The position numbers and the translations under genes were made by a program. The notes beneath the pieces are model-generated. The model ran no database searches, had not been told where the DNA came from, and worked only from the letters and a program-made list of their open reading frames with translations. A stretch of DNA of 64,000 nucleotides from Asterella californica (lineage: Eukaryota; Streptophyta; Marchantiopsida; Marchantiales; Aytoniaceae), in the NCBI GenBank assembly GCA_036924285.1, contig JAYKYS010000001.1, positions 4,066,501-4,130,500 on the forward strand. Reading direction: 5' to 3'. Positions 45,420 through 55,400 of this stretch are shown in pieces (position 1 is the first letter of the stretch; each line of letters starts with the position of its first letter).

Positions 45420-45590
45420 CAAGCCCGCAGCTGTGGCACAGTTACGCTAATTACGTCTCGGTTTATACGTGCGAATTTATTAATGATCGGTCCTAGATTC
45501 GTGGTCGAGGAGAAACGCCTGTAACCGGGTTCCGCTCATTACCGCAGTCACCGAGCCTCGAACTGCAATCGTAATCATGGTTACGGTATC
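45420..45590 (+). repeat. Left terminal inverted repeat
   Basis: The outer 35 bp match the right end with one mismatch, and the inner part matches with gaps. Sub-repeats of CAACTGCACGG and CACGGT follow to about 45,660. Confidence 0.85.
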
Positions 45591-45659
45591 AACTGCACGG
45601 TTCGAATTACAGTCACGGTCACGGTCTCAACTGCACGGTCACGATTGCAGTCACCGAGC

Positions 45660-45800
45660 TCAAAGCACAATAATGACGTTCTCCGTCCGTTCTCCGTCCG
45701 TTCTCCGTTCATTTCGAATTAGGCACAGTTTAACAAGAAATTCGTCAGTTCTTTGTTCATTTTGAACTAGGCACAGTTTAACAACAAATTGTCAGTTTTC
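45660..45800. repeat. Short direct repeats inside the left end
   Basis: TCTCCGTCCGT is repeated three times near 45,681. TAGGCACAGTTTAACAA occurs twice, about 50 bp apart. Confidence 0.75.
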
Positions 45801-45979
45801 TCAGATGTGCTCAGAAACATAGTCTCACAATGCACGCAATGTGAGATTTCACAACACACTCGCACTGTTCGTTAACCTCGAGCTTTCGCTAATACAGTTT
45901 GATATTGCGTTTTGCAGTCTTATCGCTTGATATTGCGTTTTGAAGTCTGATTTTCAGTTTTGCAGTTTGATCTTCAGTG

Positions 45980-46717
45980 ATGTTTTGTTCTTCTACTACA
46001 GTGAGCAGTTACGGGAGACGTAATTTGCAGTACTTGGTGGACTGCTTGGAAACTAATATGTGTTGCTCTCATCTGTTACTGAAGGTTTCGGTCTTAGCGT
46101 ATGCAGAAAGTGGATTCAAGACATATGACGGATGCGACAGATGCAGCAAAAAGTTGTGTGGGTTGTTTTGTTCGAGATGTAAAAGTGAGCATCTGTCGTC
46201 GATAAAATGTTTCAGATTGCAACTTCTGATAGCGGATGAAAGTGCCAACGCGTGGACCATAGCATGGGAAGCTGGGAGAGATTTTCTAGGCATAAGTGCC
46301 TCGACTTATAGTCTACTGAAAATACGCAGAGATGACAATGTTTTGATGGACCGGATCGTTGGTCAGCATTGGTACTGTCATTTTACCATTGTGACAAGTA
46401 AACTTGTTGGAGGAAAATATATTCGGATCGTCCAAGCACAACCCTGTGGGAAACGACAGTTATTCGGTGTCTCTTCGTCTCTTCTAGATTCAGAAAGGCG
46501 CATGTCTACTACTCGAATTGTCATTTCTACCCAGTGTGTTATACCCGGGTCGAGCACAAGCACCACACTGGAGCCGAACATCAACTTTCGTGGAGACGAG
46601 ACACATCAAGTACCTGCAGAAGAGAGACGGAGAGATAAAGTAGCGAATTCTCATGATTATAAGAGTGGTTTTTTGTGGGGTTTTCAGTGGGATCTATGGC
46701 CGTGTTATTATCAATGA
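45980..46717 (+). CDS. RPA1-like OB-fold protein with zinc ribbon, transposon cargo
   Basis: The 245-codon frame has the layout of the DNA-binding domain C of replication protein A large subunit: GCDRCSKKLCG and FCSRCKS form a CxxC...CxxC zinc ribbon (about residues 52-68), then FRLQLLIADESANAWTIAW, FLGISASTY and WYCHFTIVTSK as OB-fold strands. RPA binds single-stranded DNA; only this domain is clear here, so the protein is much shorter than RPA1 (over 600 aa) and resembles the RPA1C-like proteins captured by plant transposons. The start at 45,980 is the first ATG. It points opposite to the other cargo genes. The frame is open, but an intron at the 3' end is possible because the last 40 residues look unstructured. 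Confidence 0.7.
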   Translation: MFCSSTTVSSYGRRNLQYLVDCLETNMCCSHLLLKVSVLAYAESGFKTYDGCDRCSKKLCGLFCSRCKSEHLSSIKCFRLQLLIADESANAWTIAWEAGRDFLGISASTYSLLKIRRDDNVLMDRIVGQHWYCHFTIVTSKLVGGKYIRIVQAQPCGKRQLFGVSSSLLDSERRMSTTRIVISTQCVIPGSSTSTTLEPNINFRGDETHQVPAEERRRDKVANSHDYKSGFLWGFQWDLWPCYYQ

Positions 46718-46995
46718 TTATGTTCGCTTTTGCTATATTGAAGTGGTGGCGGTGACCGTCGTGATGGACTGTAATATGCGTTACGCATACAGTCAAAATG
46801 TATGATTACATTTTGAATGAATAGATATGGCAGTCTTCGCCTATTCTGTATATTCTTCGTCTATTGTGTATATTCTGTGTCATGTTATCTCCCTCTAGTG
46901 TTTACTGAAACTCTAGTGTTTACTGAAACTCTAGAAATGGATCGAAAATGGTTCGAGAGAGAGCTTGGAGCAACGCGTTCAGTGCACCAAATGGT

Positions 46996-47697
46996 CGGTC
47001 ACACTGAGCGCATATAGTCGCGCGCTCAGTGCGACATTACACTTGTCGCACTACGAGCAGTACGACCACTGAGCTCTCAGTGCGACCGCATCGAGAATCG
47101 CGCGCTCAGTGCGATACATTGGTTAATCTATGTATGGAGAAACCTGATATAAGTTAATAAAGTGTGTTGTTTTCTCATTTGGTTAATCTATGTTTTTCTG
47201 TTAAACTCTTCTCCCAACCCCAACAGCTCAAAGTAAAAGTATCCTTACGCAGTTAACCTCACGCGCTCAGTGCGACCGGTCTACAATCGCACTGACTGCG
47301 AAGCTCTGACCGGTCGCACTTAGCCTATAACCCAAACAGCTCAAAGTACCATTAGAACGTCACCGCACCAAGCTTTTTGACTACTGTGTTTTGATCCTAA
47401 GCTTCTTAGAGTTTAGGTTCGATAATAACAGTATCATCGCACCATGTTCGCTTATTGTTATTTCGACTAGTCTGGACCCTCTCCACAGATTAGGGAATAA
47501 TCTGTGTGACCCTATCCGTTTAACATCAGATTATTAGTTGTAACCTATAACCTCGCGCGCTCAGTGCGACCGGTCTAGGATCGCACTGACTGCGAATCTC
47601 TAACCGGTCGCATGAGGAACTGCGATCTAGATGCGGGCTAGGTCGCACTCACCCTAAGCTAAAAGCAGTCGCACTACGCTGAGTGCGACTGCTTTTA
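46996..47697. repeat. Palindromic repeat array B1 (TCGCACTGAG / CTCAGTGCGA)
   Basis: About ten copies of CTCAGTGCGA or its complement lie in clusters, many as pairs facing each other. CGCGCTCAGTGCGACCGGTCTA with TCGCACTGACTGCGAA recurs near 47,265 and 47,558. At 47,660-47,695 a near-perfect palindrome AAAGCAGTCGCACT / GAGTGCGACTGCTTT closes the array at the 3' end of the FCP1-like gene. It separates the convergent RPA-like and FCP1-like genes. Confidence 0.85.
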
Positions 47698-48830
47698 CAT
47701 AGTGCCCCAATAGTTCTTAAGAGCAAGATAAGGATCTCTTCCAAAGGCCTGTCTATACTTGACAGTCACATATCCTGGGGTATCTTGGGTGCTGCTAGCC
47801 CATGATTTCAACCATGGTAAGAGTACATTCATGAGATAATCATCTCTGTCCATGTCACCTGACTCAAGCATGAAAGAAGGGGGATGGATAGCATTGTATG
47901 GATGATTAGTACTATTCAAAATCGGGAGAATCTCGAGATCAACACATCTCGTGTACATAAGTTAAACGCGAACAGTCGAGAAAAATCCTTTAGATACAAG
48001 TAATTACCAGTGGCAGCTTCTCTGGTAGTCTTGAAACGAGTACACATGGGTTGTCCGAAGATTCTACAGATCTGCATAGTACCATAATGAGACAAGGTAA
48101 ATAAAAATAAAGTGAAGATCGAAACAAAGTGAAGATCTGTATAGTACGATTACAGTTAACAGAAACAAACAAAGTGGAAAGAAAATGAAAACAAATTGAA
48201 GATCTGTATCGTACAACAAAGAAAATGAAGAATAACTTTAACAGCAATGAGTTTGTTTGCAGTTACTTGGTCCGAAGCGATCCCTGTAGGCAAATACTTT
48301 TTGGTCTCCATGGATCGAAGGATGACGTTGCAGTTGTTAAGAGTTTTGGATGTCCATATCAGCACTTGAAAATCCTGACAGCATATCTCCATGAACTCTT
48401 TAACTCCTTTTCGTGCCACATAGAATAAATCCTTTTTGGCACTCTGAATTTGGTAACCTCTTTCTTTAGCTCCTTGAAGCTCTAAGTCATTACGTCCCGT
48501 TCTTACCAACAAACCGTTCATATCTAGAATCAGTGTCTTCCTTCTGATCACAGTAGGATCTGTCAATCTGGGATAGAAGAGTTTGGAAGAACGAAGACGA
48601 GTGATATCCGTCTTTAACCTCTCCAAACTCCTCTTCCTGTAGTTGTATTCGTTCGTACATGTCTTCTTCTCTCTGGCTCGCTTCTGTTATTCAGAGGTTT
48701 AAAGCTTCTTCTTCTTCTCTTTTCATCGCAAGACGAGCATCTAAATCTTCCTCCTCTTGCCTCTTGTTCAGAAGATTCTCTGGTTCTTCTACATCGCATC
48801 GATGTATAAAGTAAACTTTAGGAAAAGAAG
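47695..48830 (-). CDS. Coiled-coil FCP1/HAD-phosphatase-like protein, transposon cargo
   Basis: The minus-strand gene begins with a glutamate-rich coiled coil (RQEEEDLDARLAMKREEEE; a stop near the end of this part). The FCP1-like domain follows: KTLILDMNGLLVRTG carries the plant-type DxN version of the HAD nucleophile motif (second Asp of DxDx(T/V) replaced), then RKGVKEFMEIC and FQVLIWTSKT. A donor near 48,275 and an acceptor near 48,074 join to ICRIFGQPMC, and a further exon gives KDFSRLFA. The end is VDLEILPILNS, DDYLMNVLLPWLKSWA and KNYWGTM. FCP1-like enzymes dephosphorylate proteins, but the DxN change may weaken or abolish this. Splice details are approximate and at least one frame break may be real. 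Confidence 0.6.
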
Positions 48831-48856
48831 TAAAAATGTTCCTCTATAAAACAGAC

Positions 48857-49370
48857 CTCAGTGCGATCTCAGACCCGTCGCTCTGCGTTGTGGAGAGACC
48901 GCGCACAGTGTGACGCAGGGCAGCTGTCGCACGGAGCGTCGCGTTAAGCTCGTGCGCTCAGTGCGACTAACATACAGTCGCACTGAGCGCGCTTGCTTAC
49001 GAGTCGCACTTCGGGCCGCGCGCTCAGTGCGACAGGGCGGCTGTCGCACTGAGCGCCTTGTTAAGCTCGCGCGCTCAGTGCGACTAATATACAGTCGCAC
49101 TGAGCGCGCTTGCTTACGAGTTGCACTTCGGACCGTGTGCTCAGTGTGGCAGGACGGCTGTCGCACTGAGCGCGAATCCGTAAATGCTCTTCCTGGCGTG
49201 CGACACCGTGTTTGTCGCACTGAGCATTTTGCTCAGTGCGACGAAACAACTAAACACCTTAAGGCCACACTGACCTTAAAGCCGCGCTTAGTGCGACCAG
49301 GCTATTGTCGCAATGGCCGTGCAGCACCAAATAGCACAGTGCGACCGATAGGCCCGTCGCACTGTGCTAT
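48857..49370. repeat. Palindromic repeat array B2 with 117-bp tandem units
   Basis: Two units starting TTAAGCTCG at 48,944 and 49,061 each hold CGCTCAGTGCGACTAA(C/T)ATA, CAGTCGCACTGAGCGCGC and TTGCTTACGAG. Facing CTCAGTGCGA and TCGCACTGAG words make several strong stem-loops. The tract is GC-rich compared with neighbours. Open frames through it (for example 48,910-49,383) are compositional. Confidence 0.9.
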
Positions 49371-49450
49371 CAGGACTGTCTGAACAACAACAACACTACA
49401 TCGAGCGAGCACTAAACAGAGATTTCACTGAATACTACATCCAGCGAGCA

Positions 49451-50530
49451 TTAAACAGAGATTTCACTCAACTTTACACACGTAACTGAAGCCTGAGATT
49501 TTTCAGAGCCAAAGTAACTCAAACAAGCAAATAATACACAAGTAAAGAGAAAACAGGTACCTCTATCATCGTGGACTACGCCAAGCTCAACACCAAGCTG
49601 ATCCTGCTGGATATTTGGATGCGATGTACTCTCTTGTTGTAGTTTGTGTTCAATGGAGAATACTAACGCCTCCTCGCTCAAGATATCCAAGTGTCGCATG
49701 AGATGGGTTAAAGCCATCCCGCAGAAAGTTTCTACGGATACTCCTTTCCTCTGTTCTCGTATGTGCTTCTGCAGATGTAACACTTCTGCCTCCAGATTCT
49801 TGAACATGAACAAAGACCAATCATAATCCATATCTTCTCCTTCCACTTTAGATTTCACGTACAAAGCAAGTTGGCCTGTAACAGCTTTAGGTCTTCTTCT
49901 CGTCAGGAGAACCGCAGTCAAGCACTGGAAAGCAGATCTCCATCCTTCGATAGCACATTCTCTTGCGAAGTATCTTTTCCCCACTTTATCATACTCATGA
50001 AATCAATCGTCTATTAGAACATGTCTTACGAAGGGGTGTAACATCACAGATCCTTCAGGAATAACAAAGGCTTCCCGGATTAAGTCAAGGGTCAACTTGA
50101 ACTCTGGATCTCCAATTTTGGCCATTCTTGTTGCTGCATTATAGGATTGGATGAAAGCCACGCAAAGTCCAATCTGACATAAACAAACATTACACATTAC
50201 AAAGTATAACCAACCAGTAACCATCACTTAACTTACAATAAACACTAAACTTGAGTTTACTTCACGTGAGCTTAAACTGAATAGGAGGGACTAATGAGCA
50301 GAGTACTTACGTCAGGCCGAGCAAACTCGAACGAGAACGCGATCAATAATCCCAGCTTCTCTAGCTCTTATTCGTCTATTTTGCTCAAGGCTTGACCGAT
50401 AGCTTCTTTATCCATCCATTGCTCAACGATACGTCGAGAGACATCGTATTGAGAAGTAAACGTAATTAAAAAAGGTCCTTCTTCTTGGGTGCCATACTTG
50501 TACTTCTTCACTGCAAGCTGGCTTCGCACT
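49451..50530 (-). CDS. Unknown cargo protein U, copy B
   Basis: The first part (AVKKYKYGTQ, EEGPFLITFTSQYDVSRR, MDKEAIGQAL, LEKLGLLIAFSFEFARPD) ends at a GTAAGT donor near 50,310. The next exon starts after TTTATGTCAG near 50,176 (IGLCVAFIQSYNAATRMAK, LTLDLIREAFVIPEGS, FVRHVLIDD). GKRYFARECAIEGWRSAFQC, LYVKSKVEGEDMDYDW and LEAEVLHLQKHIREQRKG follow. It matches copy A at 1.28-2.25 kb over its whole length. In-frame TAAs near 50,370 and 49,999 indicate partial decay. No known domain is recognised. Alternatives are a transposon structural or DNA-binding protein, or a captured host gene. Confidence 0.6.
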
Positions 50531-50719
50531 TACTCAAGAGATCACCTGATGAAGCAAGTCTGTCAAAACTCTAAACAGAAGCGAGTATGTCAGTTTAGAC
50601 ACGAATCAGAAAGCGAACAGCATAAGGAATGAAAACTCCAAGTTCAAGATCCATAGTACTCCAAGTGGTCGAACGATCGTTGCTCGTAAAATCAATCAAT
50701 ACTTCATGTGTACAGAAAA

Positions 50720-51368
50720 TCGTTAATCGTTCAGTGCGAGTGCGGTACTAGTGCGATGATGGGAGGAAGTGCGTTTAGTGCGATGATGAGCGAAAGCGCG
50801 TTCAATGTGGAACTAGTGCGATGGGCGGAAGAGCGTTTAGTGCGACGGTGAGCGGAAGCGCGTTCAATGCGGAACTAGTGCGATGGGCGGAAGAGCGTTT
50901 AGTGCGACTGTGTGCGGAAGCGCGTTCAGTGCGAAGGTAGTGCGACTGGGCGGAAGCGCGTTTAGTCAAGAAATACTAAACTGCGGCCTTAAACCCTAGA
51001 CCCCAAACCGCGATCAGTGCGACCACTGTTAGGTCACACTAAGGCTATTTTTCTAGCTTCGCAGACAATGCAACACGTTTTCAGTCGCACTGAGCGCGCA
51101 AGGTAAAAGCACAAGCTCCTGCGCTCAGTGCGACCGAGAGTATATCGCACTGAGCGAACATTTGCTTATCGCACTGCTCTCAGTGCGACAAGTGAAGACT
51201 TGCACTGAGAGCACTTGTCGCACTGAGAGCACTTATCGCACTGCTCTCAGTGCGACAAGTGTAGTGTCGCACTGAGAGCGGAAGGTAAAAGCAGTCGCCG
51301 GTCAGTGCGACTGACAATATATTGCACTGAGAGCTCAGTGCGACCGACAATATATCGCACTGACCGCC
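50720..51368. repeat. Repeat array B3: GCGGAAGCGCGTT units, then CTCAGTGCGA palindromes
   Basis: The first half has about six units of 40-60 bp (AGTGCGATGGGCGGAAGAGCGTTT, AGCGGAAGCGCGTTCA(A/G)TGCG). The second half (51,060-51,368) has facing CTCAGTGCGA / TCGCACTGAG words. TGCTCTCAGTGCGACAAGTG and its complement alternate three times near 51,175-51,270, and CGACAATATATCGCACTGA occurs in two orientations. Confidence 0.9.
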
Positions 51369-51750
51369 CTGCTCTGCTTCATTTGTTTATTATTTATTCT
51401 TATTTATTCTTCTTTTTCTTCATTTCATTTCTTTACGAAGTAGATTCATTTCTTTACGAAGGTTTAGTATGACATTGGATTCTTAATGATAAGTTTATTA
51501 TAGTGAACTTATGGTCGCTATAATCTCCTCTTATTACTTTTTAGAGGTTCATATATCATCTCCAAATTAGAATCACCCTCCAGGGAGTTGAACCCTGACA
51601 GGTCAAATCGGCCTGGTCCGACAGGATGTCCTGCACAAAACGAAACAAAAACCACAAGCAAAAAAAAACTTTGTCGCAAAATATATAACACAAAAACCAC
51701 AAGCAAAAAGAAACAAATTATCGCAAATACAATGAGGGACCACTAGATGC

Positions 51751-54242
51751 TCAGGTATGTTGTTGTCCACGAGATCGAAGAACAGTTATACAATGATGAA
51801 CTTTTCTCTCAAAAGGTTGAAACGCCTTGTCAAGTGACTTCAAAAAGAGAAGATTGTCATGTTCACGATTGCAAAGAGTTCTGAGAAAATCTAGAATCTC
51901 TTCACATCGCTCGACCAGATTAAATCTTTCTGTGTCTTCAGCTGCTCCTTCTTCAGATGCTCCTTGCTCGCGTACATAAACATCTTCTCCATCCTCTGTA
52001 AAATCGAAGTGAGTAGGATGTCTTGACATTTCTTCATCTACATGACTTGGTTCAAACCATGGGTTCATATCATCCGGTACAACTTCTCTGTTGAAAAAGC
52101 TATCCGGACTACTGAAAACATAAAATGCGTAACTGCAACGCCGGAATGTGGACGAGAACACGGGTTGTATCGTAGAGGTCTGAGCATACGCTCTAACCAA
52201 ATGCTTGCATAACAAGTACGGGCTATTTATAAATGAGTAGCAAGAACATATCCATCTCTCCACATTTGTGAAATGAATATCCGGAACAGACACATCTTTG
52301 ATCAGATATTTACGTCAGGTGACACGAAACTGTTCCCACCAGCTGGGAAATAAACGTCCGTGAATGATTTGGTGTAACGACACTTGCATATCTGCCACCA
52401 GACTTTCACTAATGATTAGCGTCAACTTATCTAAATGACGACGGTTAAGAGCATATTTGTAATCGTGCTTCAATTTTCTCCAGTGACTCTCTACAATATT
52501 CGTAGTGCGTGACAAGCAAAGGAGAGGCTTTGATGCTCTACTGAAAATTTCTCATTTCTCTGGACCCACAAAGACAAAAGGTTCGATTTTTTACAGAATT
52601 CATAAATCTCACGAACAGCCGTACAATGTAATACATCAGGAGTAAAAAATTTACCTTCTGTTGATGGTATGAGTGAATGCAAGTTGAAATGTTTGGTAAT
52701 CATTTCAACCACAACCTTTAGTTGTTCAGCATTACACAATTGACCAACAACTTCTACGCTCTCTGAAAACTAATTTACATCAATAAAAGAGAAAAATGTA
52801 CTTGCCTCCACACTGTTGTATGATCCAGTGGCTCGTCCAGTGCACATACATTGAACTTCGACCGTTGATTGAGCATGCTTCAAACAAAGCTGAATATACA
52901 TAGTAGTAAAAACAGATCGCAATGTCGATATCTGACCAATGTCTTTGTCTGTGAGTGCGAACACAGGACGTAGTCCTCTCTCTCTTAACTTCTCGAACCA
53001 CATCATAAGAACCTTCTTTCTATATTGTTCCGTGACTGATCTAGAACTCTTCTTTGCATCACCTTGTCTCAAGTAGACCATGTACAATAGAGGCATACCA
53101 AAGCCTCCGAAGTTTGCAGCAATAACAAACAGCTCAAAACGCATAGAGTTAGTTTTAAAAATACTGTCGATAATAATTTCTCTGACACTACCTATATGCT
53201 CAAAAAAAGTGGTGCATATTGCAAAAGCAATGTATTCATCAGTATGTTCATACAACACCTCAACAAAACCTTTCTCAGCTAAAGCTTCACTGCGTATCAA
53301 CAAAGATGCAGACTTCACTTGATCATCTATATCACGCAGATATTGTCTAGATTGAACTTCAGCAATCCAAAAATTTACATGCGCCCGAGTTATAGTCAAA
53401 AGACTAATGATATCTTTTTCACATAATATACGGTATACCTCAGGCTTCCGGAGATTTAATCCAAATATCGACTCCAAAAACGTGATAGCATCAGCAGGAA
53501 AACAATGCAACTTATGCGTCGGCTTCTCATGTGACAGCAAATGTTGACAAGTTAAATATATTAACTTCTGCTGTACGTCCACTGTTACTCGTAGAGTTAC
53601 ATTGCACTCAGATCTATCTATCTTCCGTTTCTTTTCTGGTTGTCTTATCTGTGATGTGGATCCTTCACCTTTATCTCTGAATTTTGTCCTGTCAGATCGT
53701 GAGGTACACAATAATATCGTCCTTAAGATCAAACAGTCTTTCACAGAAACATGCGGGTTACGTACTTCCTAATAGTATCCAGAGGCTACCTCCATATTCG
53801 GAATGATGTTTGTCTTCAGCCAAGACGTCAAACACACTGACAAGTTACCGGAGTTTAAAGTATGCAACTCATGCATGCAACTCTCGTCTGAAAGATGAAC
53901 TTTCAGTCGGAAAAACACAAACATGTCTTTGCCATCCTCATCTCCGAAGCACTATTTCACAACATCAATCATTTCTGAATGATCACACTCCACTGTCACT
54001 ATGAAAGCGTTATCATCACCGATCTCATTCTCCAAGCCCGCTTCGCATGTAGTAGTACCGAGGTTAGCTTTGTTGTAACACTGGTTACATTGTTTGAACA
54101 CAGCTAAATCAAGAGGATTATGTCCTTTGCGAGCACGCGTGAATGCGCTGATTGACAATGTTCGATTGCATCGATTGCCGTAAACCATCTCCATGATAAG
54201 CACTCTAAAGCATACACTAGTACAAGCACAACGAAGACTCAT
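51751..54242 (-). CDS. Mutator-like (MULE) transposase with SWIM zinc finger
   Basis: It catalyses cut-and-paste transposition through the TIRs. The main 324-codon frame (53,744-52,770) contains the MULE DDE core: EIIIDSIFKTNSMRFELFVI, GFGMPLLYMVYLR, RPVFALTDKDIGQI and YIQLCLKHAQ. Downstream frames (52,739-51,751) give SRTTNIVESHWRKLKHDY and the SWIM motif WICSCYSFINSPYLLCKHLV (CxC...CxH), with an acidic C-terminal region. The N-terminal frame (54,242-53,952) is separated by a TAA near 53,770. Junctions between 52,770, 52,739, 52,491 and 52,315 may be introns or frameshifts. The gene reads away from the right TIR toward array B3. Probably a decayed or spliced autonomous transposase. Confidence 0.8.
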
Positions 54243-54264
54243 CTCTCTCTCTCAGCTCTCTGTC

Positions 54265-54360
54265 ACCAAGCGGAATTCGATTCAGTCGTCGATTAAGTCG
54301 TGTCACAATTCAGTAGTGAGGACGCCGCACAATTCAGCAGTGAGGACGCCTGGAGTCTTC
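54265..54360. repeat. Short direct repeat near the transposase start
   Basis: CACAATTCAGTAGTGAGGAC (about 54,305) recurs as CACAATTCAGCAGTGAGGAC 23 bp later. Confidence 0.75.
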
Positions 54361-54489
54361 AATGCCGCCGTCTCAGTATAATTATGGACAACGGACTTAC
54401 AACCAACGGACAGAACGGCTTTTACCTCATTGGGACTGCAGTTGCGACTGCAGTTGAAAAACTGTGACACTGGCTACAGTTACGATCAC

Positions 54490-54647
54490 GATTGCAGTTC
54501 GAAGCTCGCAGTCACAGTTCGAGGCTCGGTGATTGCGATAATGAGCGGAATCCGGTTATAGACATTTCCCCCGATCACGAATCTGAAGTCGATCATTAAT
54601 ATTAACTGAGAAGTAATTAGCGGAACTGTGCCACAGCTGCGGGCTTG
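54490..54647 (-). repeat. Right terminal inverted repeat
   Basis: It is the complement of the left end, closing with GCTGCGGGCTTG at 54,647. TCGAGGCTCGGTGATTGCG and ATCACGAATC match the left end in inverse order. Confidence 0.85.
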
Positions 54648-54655
54648 TCTTTGAA
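54648..54655. repeat. Right 8-bp target site duplication (TCTTTGAA)
   Basis: Identical to 45,412-45,419 and directly adjacent to the element end. Confidence 0.8.
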
Positions 54656-55400
54656 TGCTTAGGACTTTGTTTCGAATCACCCAAGGAAGCGGAAAGGAAG
54701 GCAGTCTGCGACCCTCTTGGTCAAAGAGTCTACAGTCTAGACTAGCACGGACCGCCTAAGAGGAAGGGTTTATGCGTCAAGAGTCTATGCGGTACAGTAA
54801 TTGGATCTAGAGTATAGTCGAAGTTACAACTCTCGGAATAGATATTTCTCGGTTACCAGATAAACATCCGGCCACGGAAAGTAATAGCCGGTTTTGTCAC
54901 CGGTTGGCGGTTTTCGTTTTCAGAGTTAGCGAATTTAGTGCTTATCTTGGGCCGACAAAGTTCTCTTCAACCGGAGATCTCAAGCTTTTCCCGGTTGATC
55001 TTACGAAAGGACCCGGATCTGTCCGAGCGTTGGTTGGTCCCTCAAAATTTTCATTTCTAAAGCCAAGAAAGTTTCACCGTCGCGACGTCAATGGTAGACG
55101 TGTCGCGCAGTCAGAGCAAGGAACGCCCGCTCCTCGTGGTTGTTTCTCACTCACTCTTCTACGAGGGACGCGGCAAACGCCGGCAATTGCGAGAGAGGCG
55201 TCCACAAAAATATTATGATTTGAGCGACGGAAAGTAAGAAGCTGGAGGCTATTTATTCGAACCGGACTACGAACATCCGGGAAAGAGGAGCGTCGAGGTG
55301 ACAGGAGGTTTGGACTAGAAGAAAGGAAGGAGTACGAATCGCGGAGGGCGGATCGAGTTTACGAGCTTTGAGGACACAGGAGAGAGAAATCTCGTCCGAA
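54656..55400 (+). promoter_or_regulatory. Promoter and 5' leader of the glutaredoxin gene
   Basis: This 745-bp stretch lies between the end of the Mutator-like element and the glutaredoxin start codon. It is GC-richer than the flanks. No TATA box or known element could be named. A 104-codon open frame at 54,904-55,218 has no recognisable domain and is probably chance. Confidence 0.4.

Larger units (their letters stand above)
45420..54647. mobile_element. Complete 9.2-kb Mutator-like element with cargo genes
   Basis: The ends are inverted repeats starting CAAGCCCGCAGCTGTGGCAC. Similarity continues inward for at least 150 bp at both ends (45,420 to about 45,590; about 54,490 to 54,647) with shared GCTAATTAC, AATGATCG, GATTCGTG, TTCCGCTCATTA and CACCGAGCCTCGAACTG. 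A perfect 8-bp duplication TCTTTGAA flanks it. Inside, left to right, are an RPA1-like gene (+), array B1, FCP1-like gene (-), array B2, gene U (-), array B3 and a MULE transposase (-). Long TIRs fit Mutator-like elements; 8 bp is slightly short of the usual 9. Confidence 0.88.

Noticed and set aside
48910..49383. 157-codon plus-strand and 120-codon minus-strand open frames
   Set aside because: They run through the palindromic array B2; both give arginine/serine/threonine-rich repeats of the array itself.
46996..51368. CRISPR array
   Set aside because: Repeats are in both orientations, degenerate and without uniform spacers, and the window is eukaryotic.
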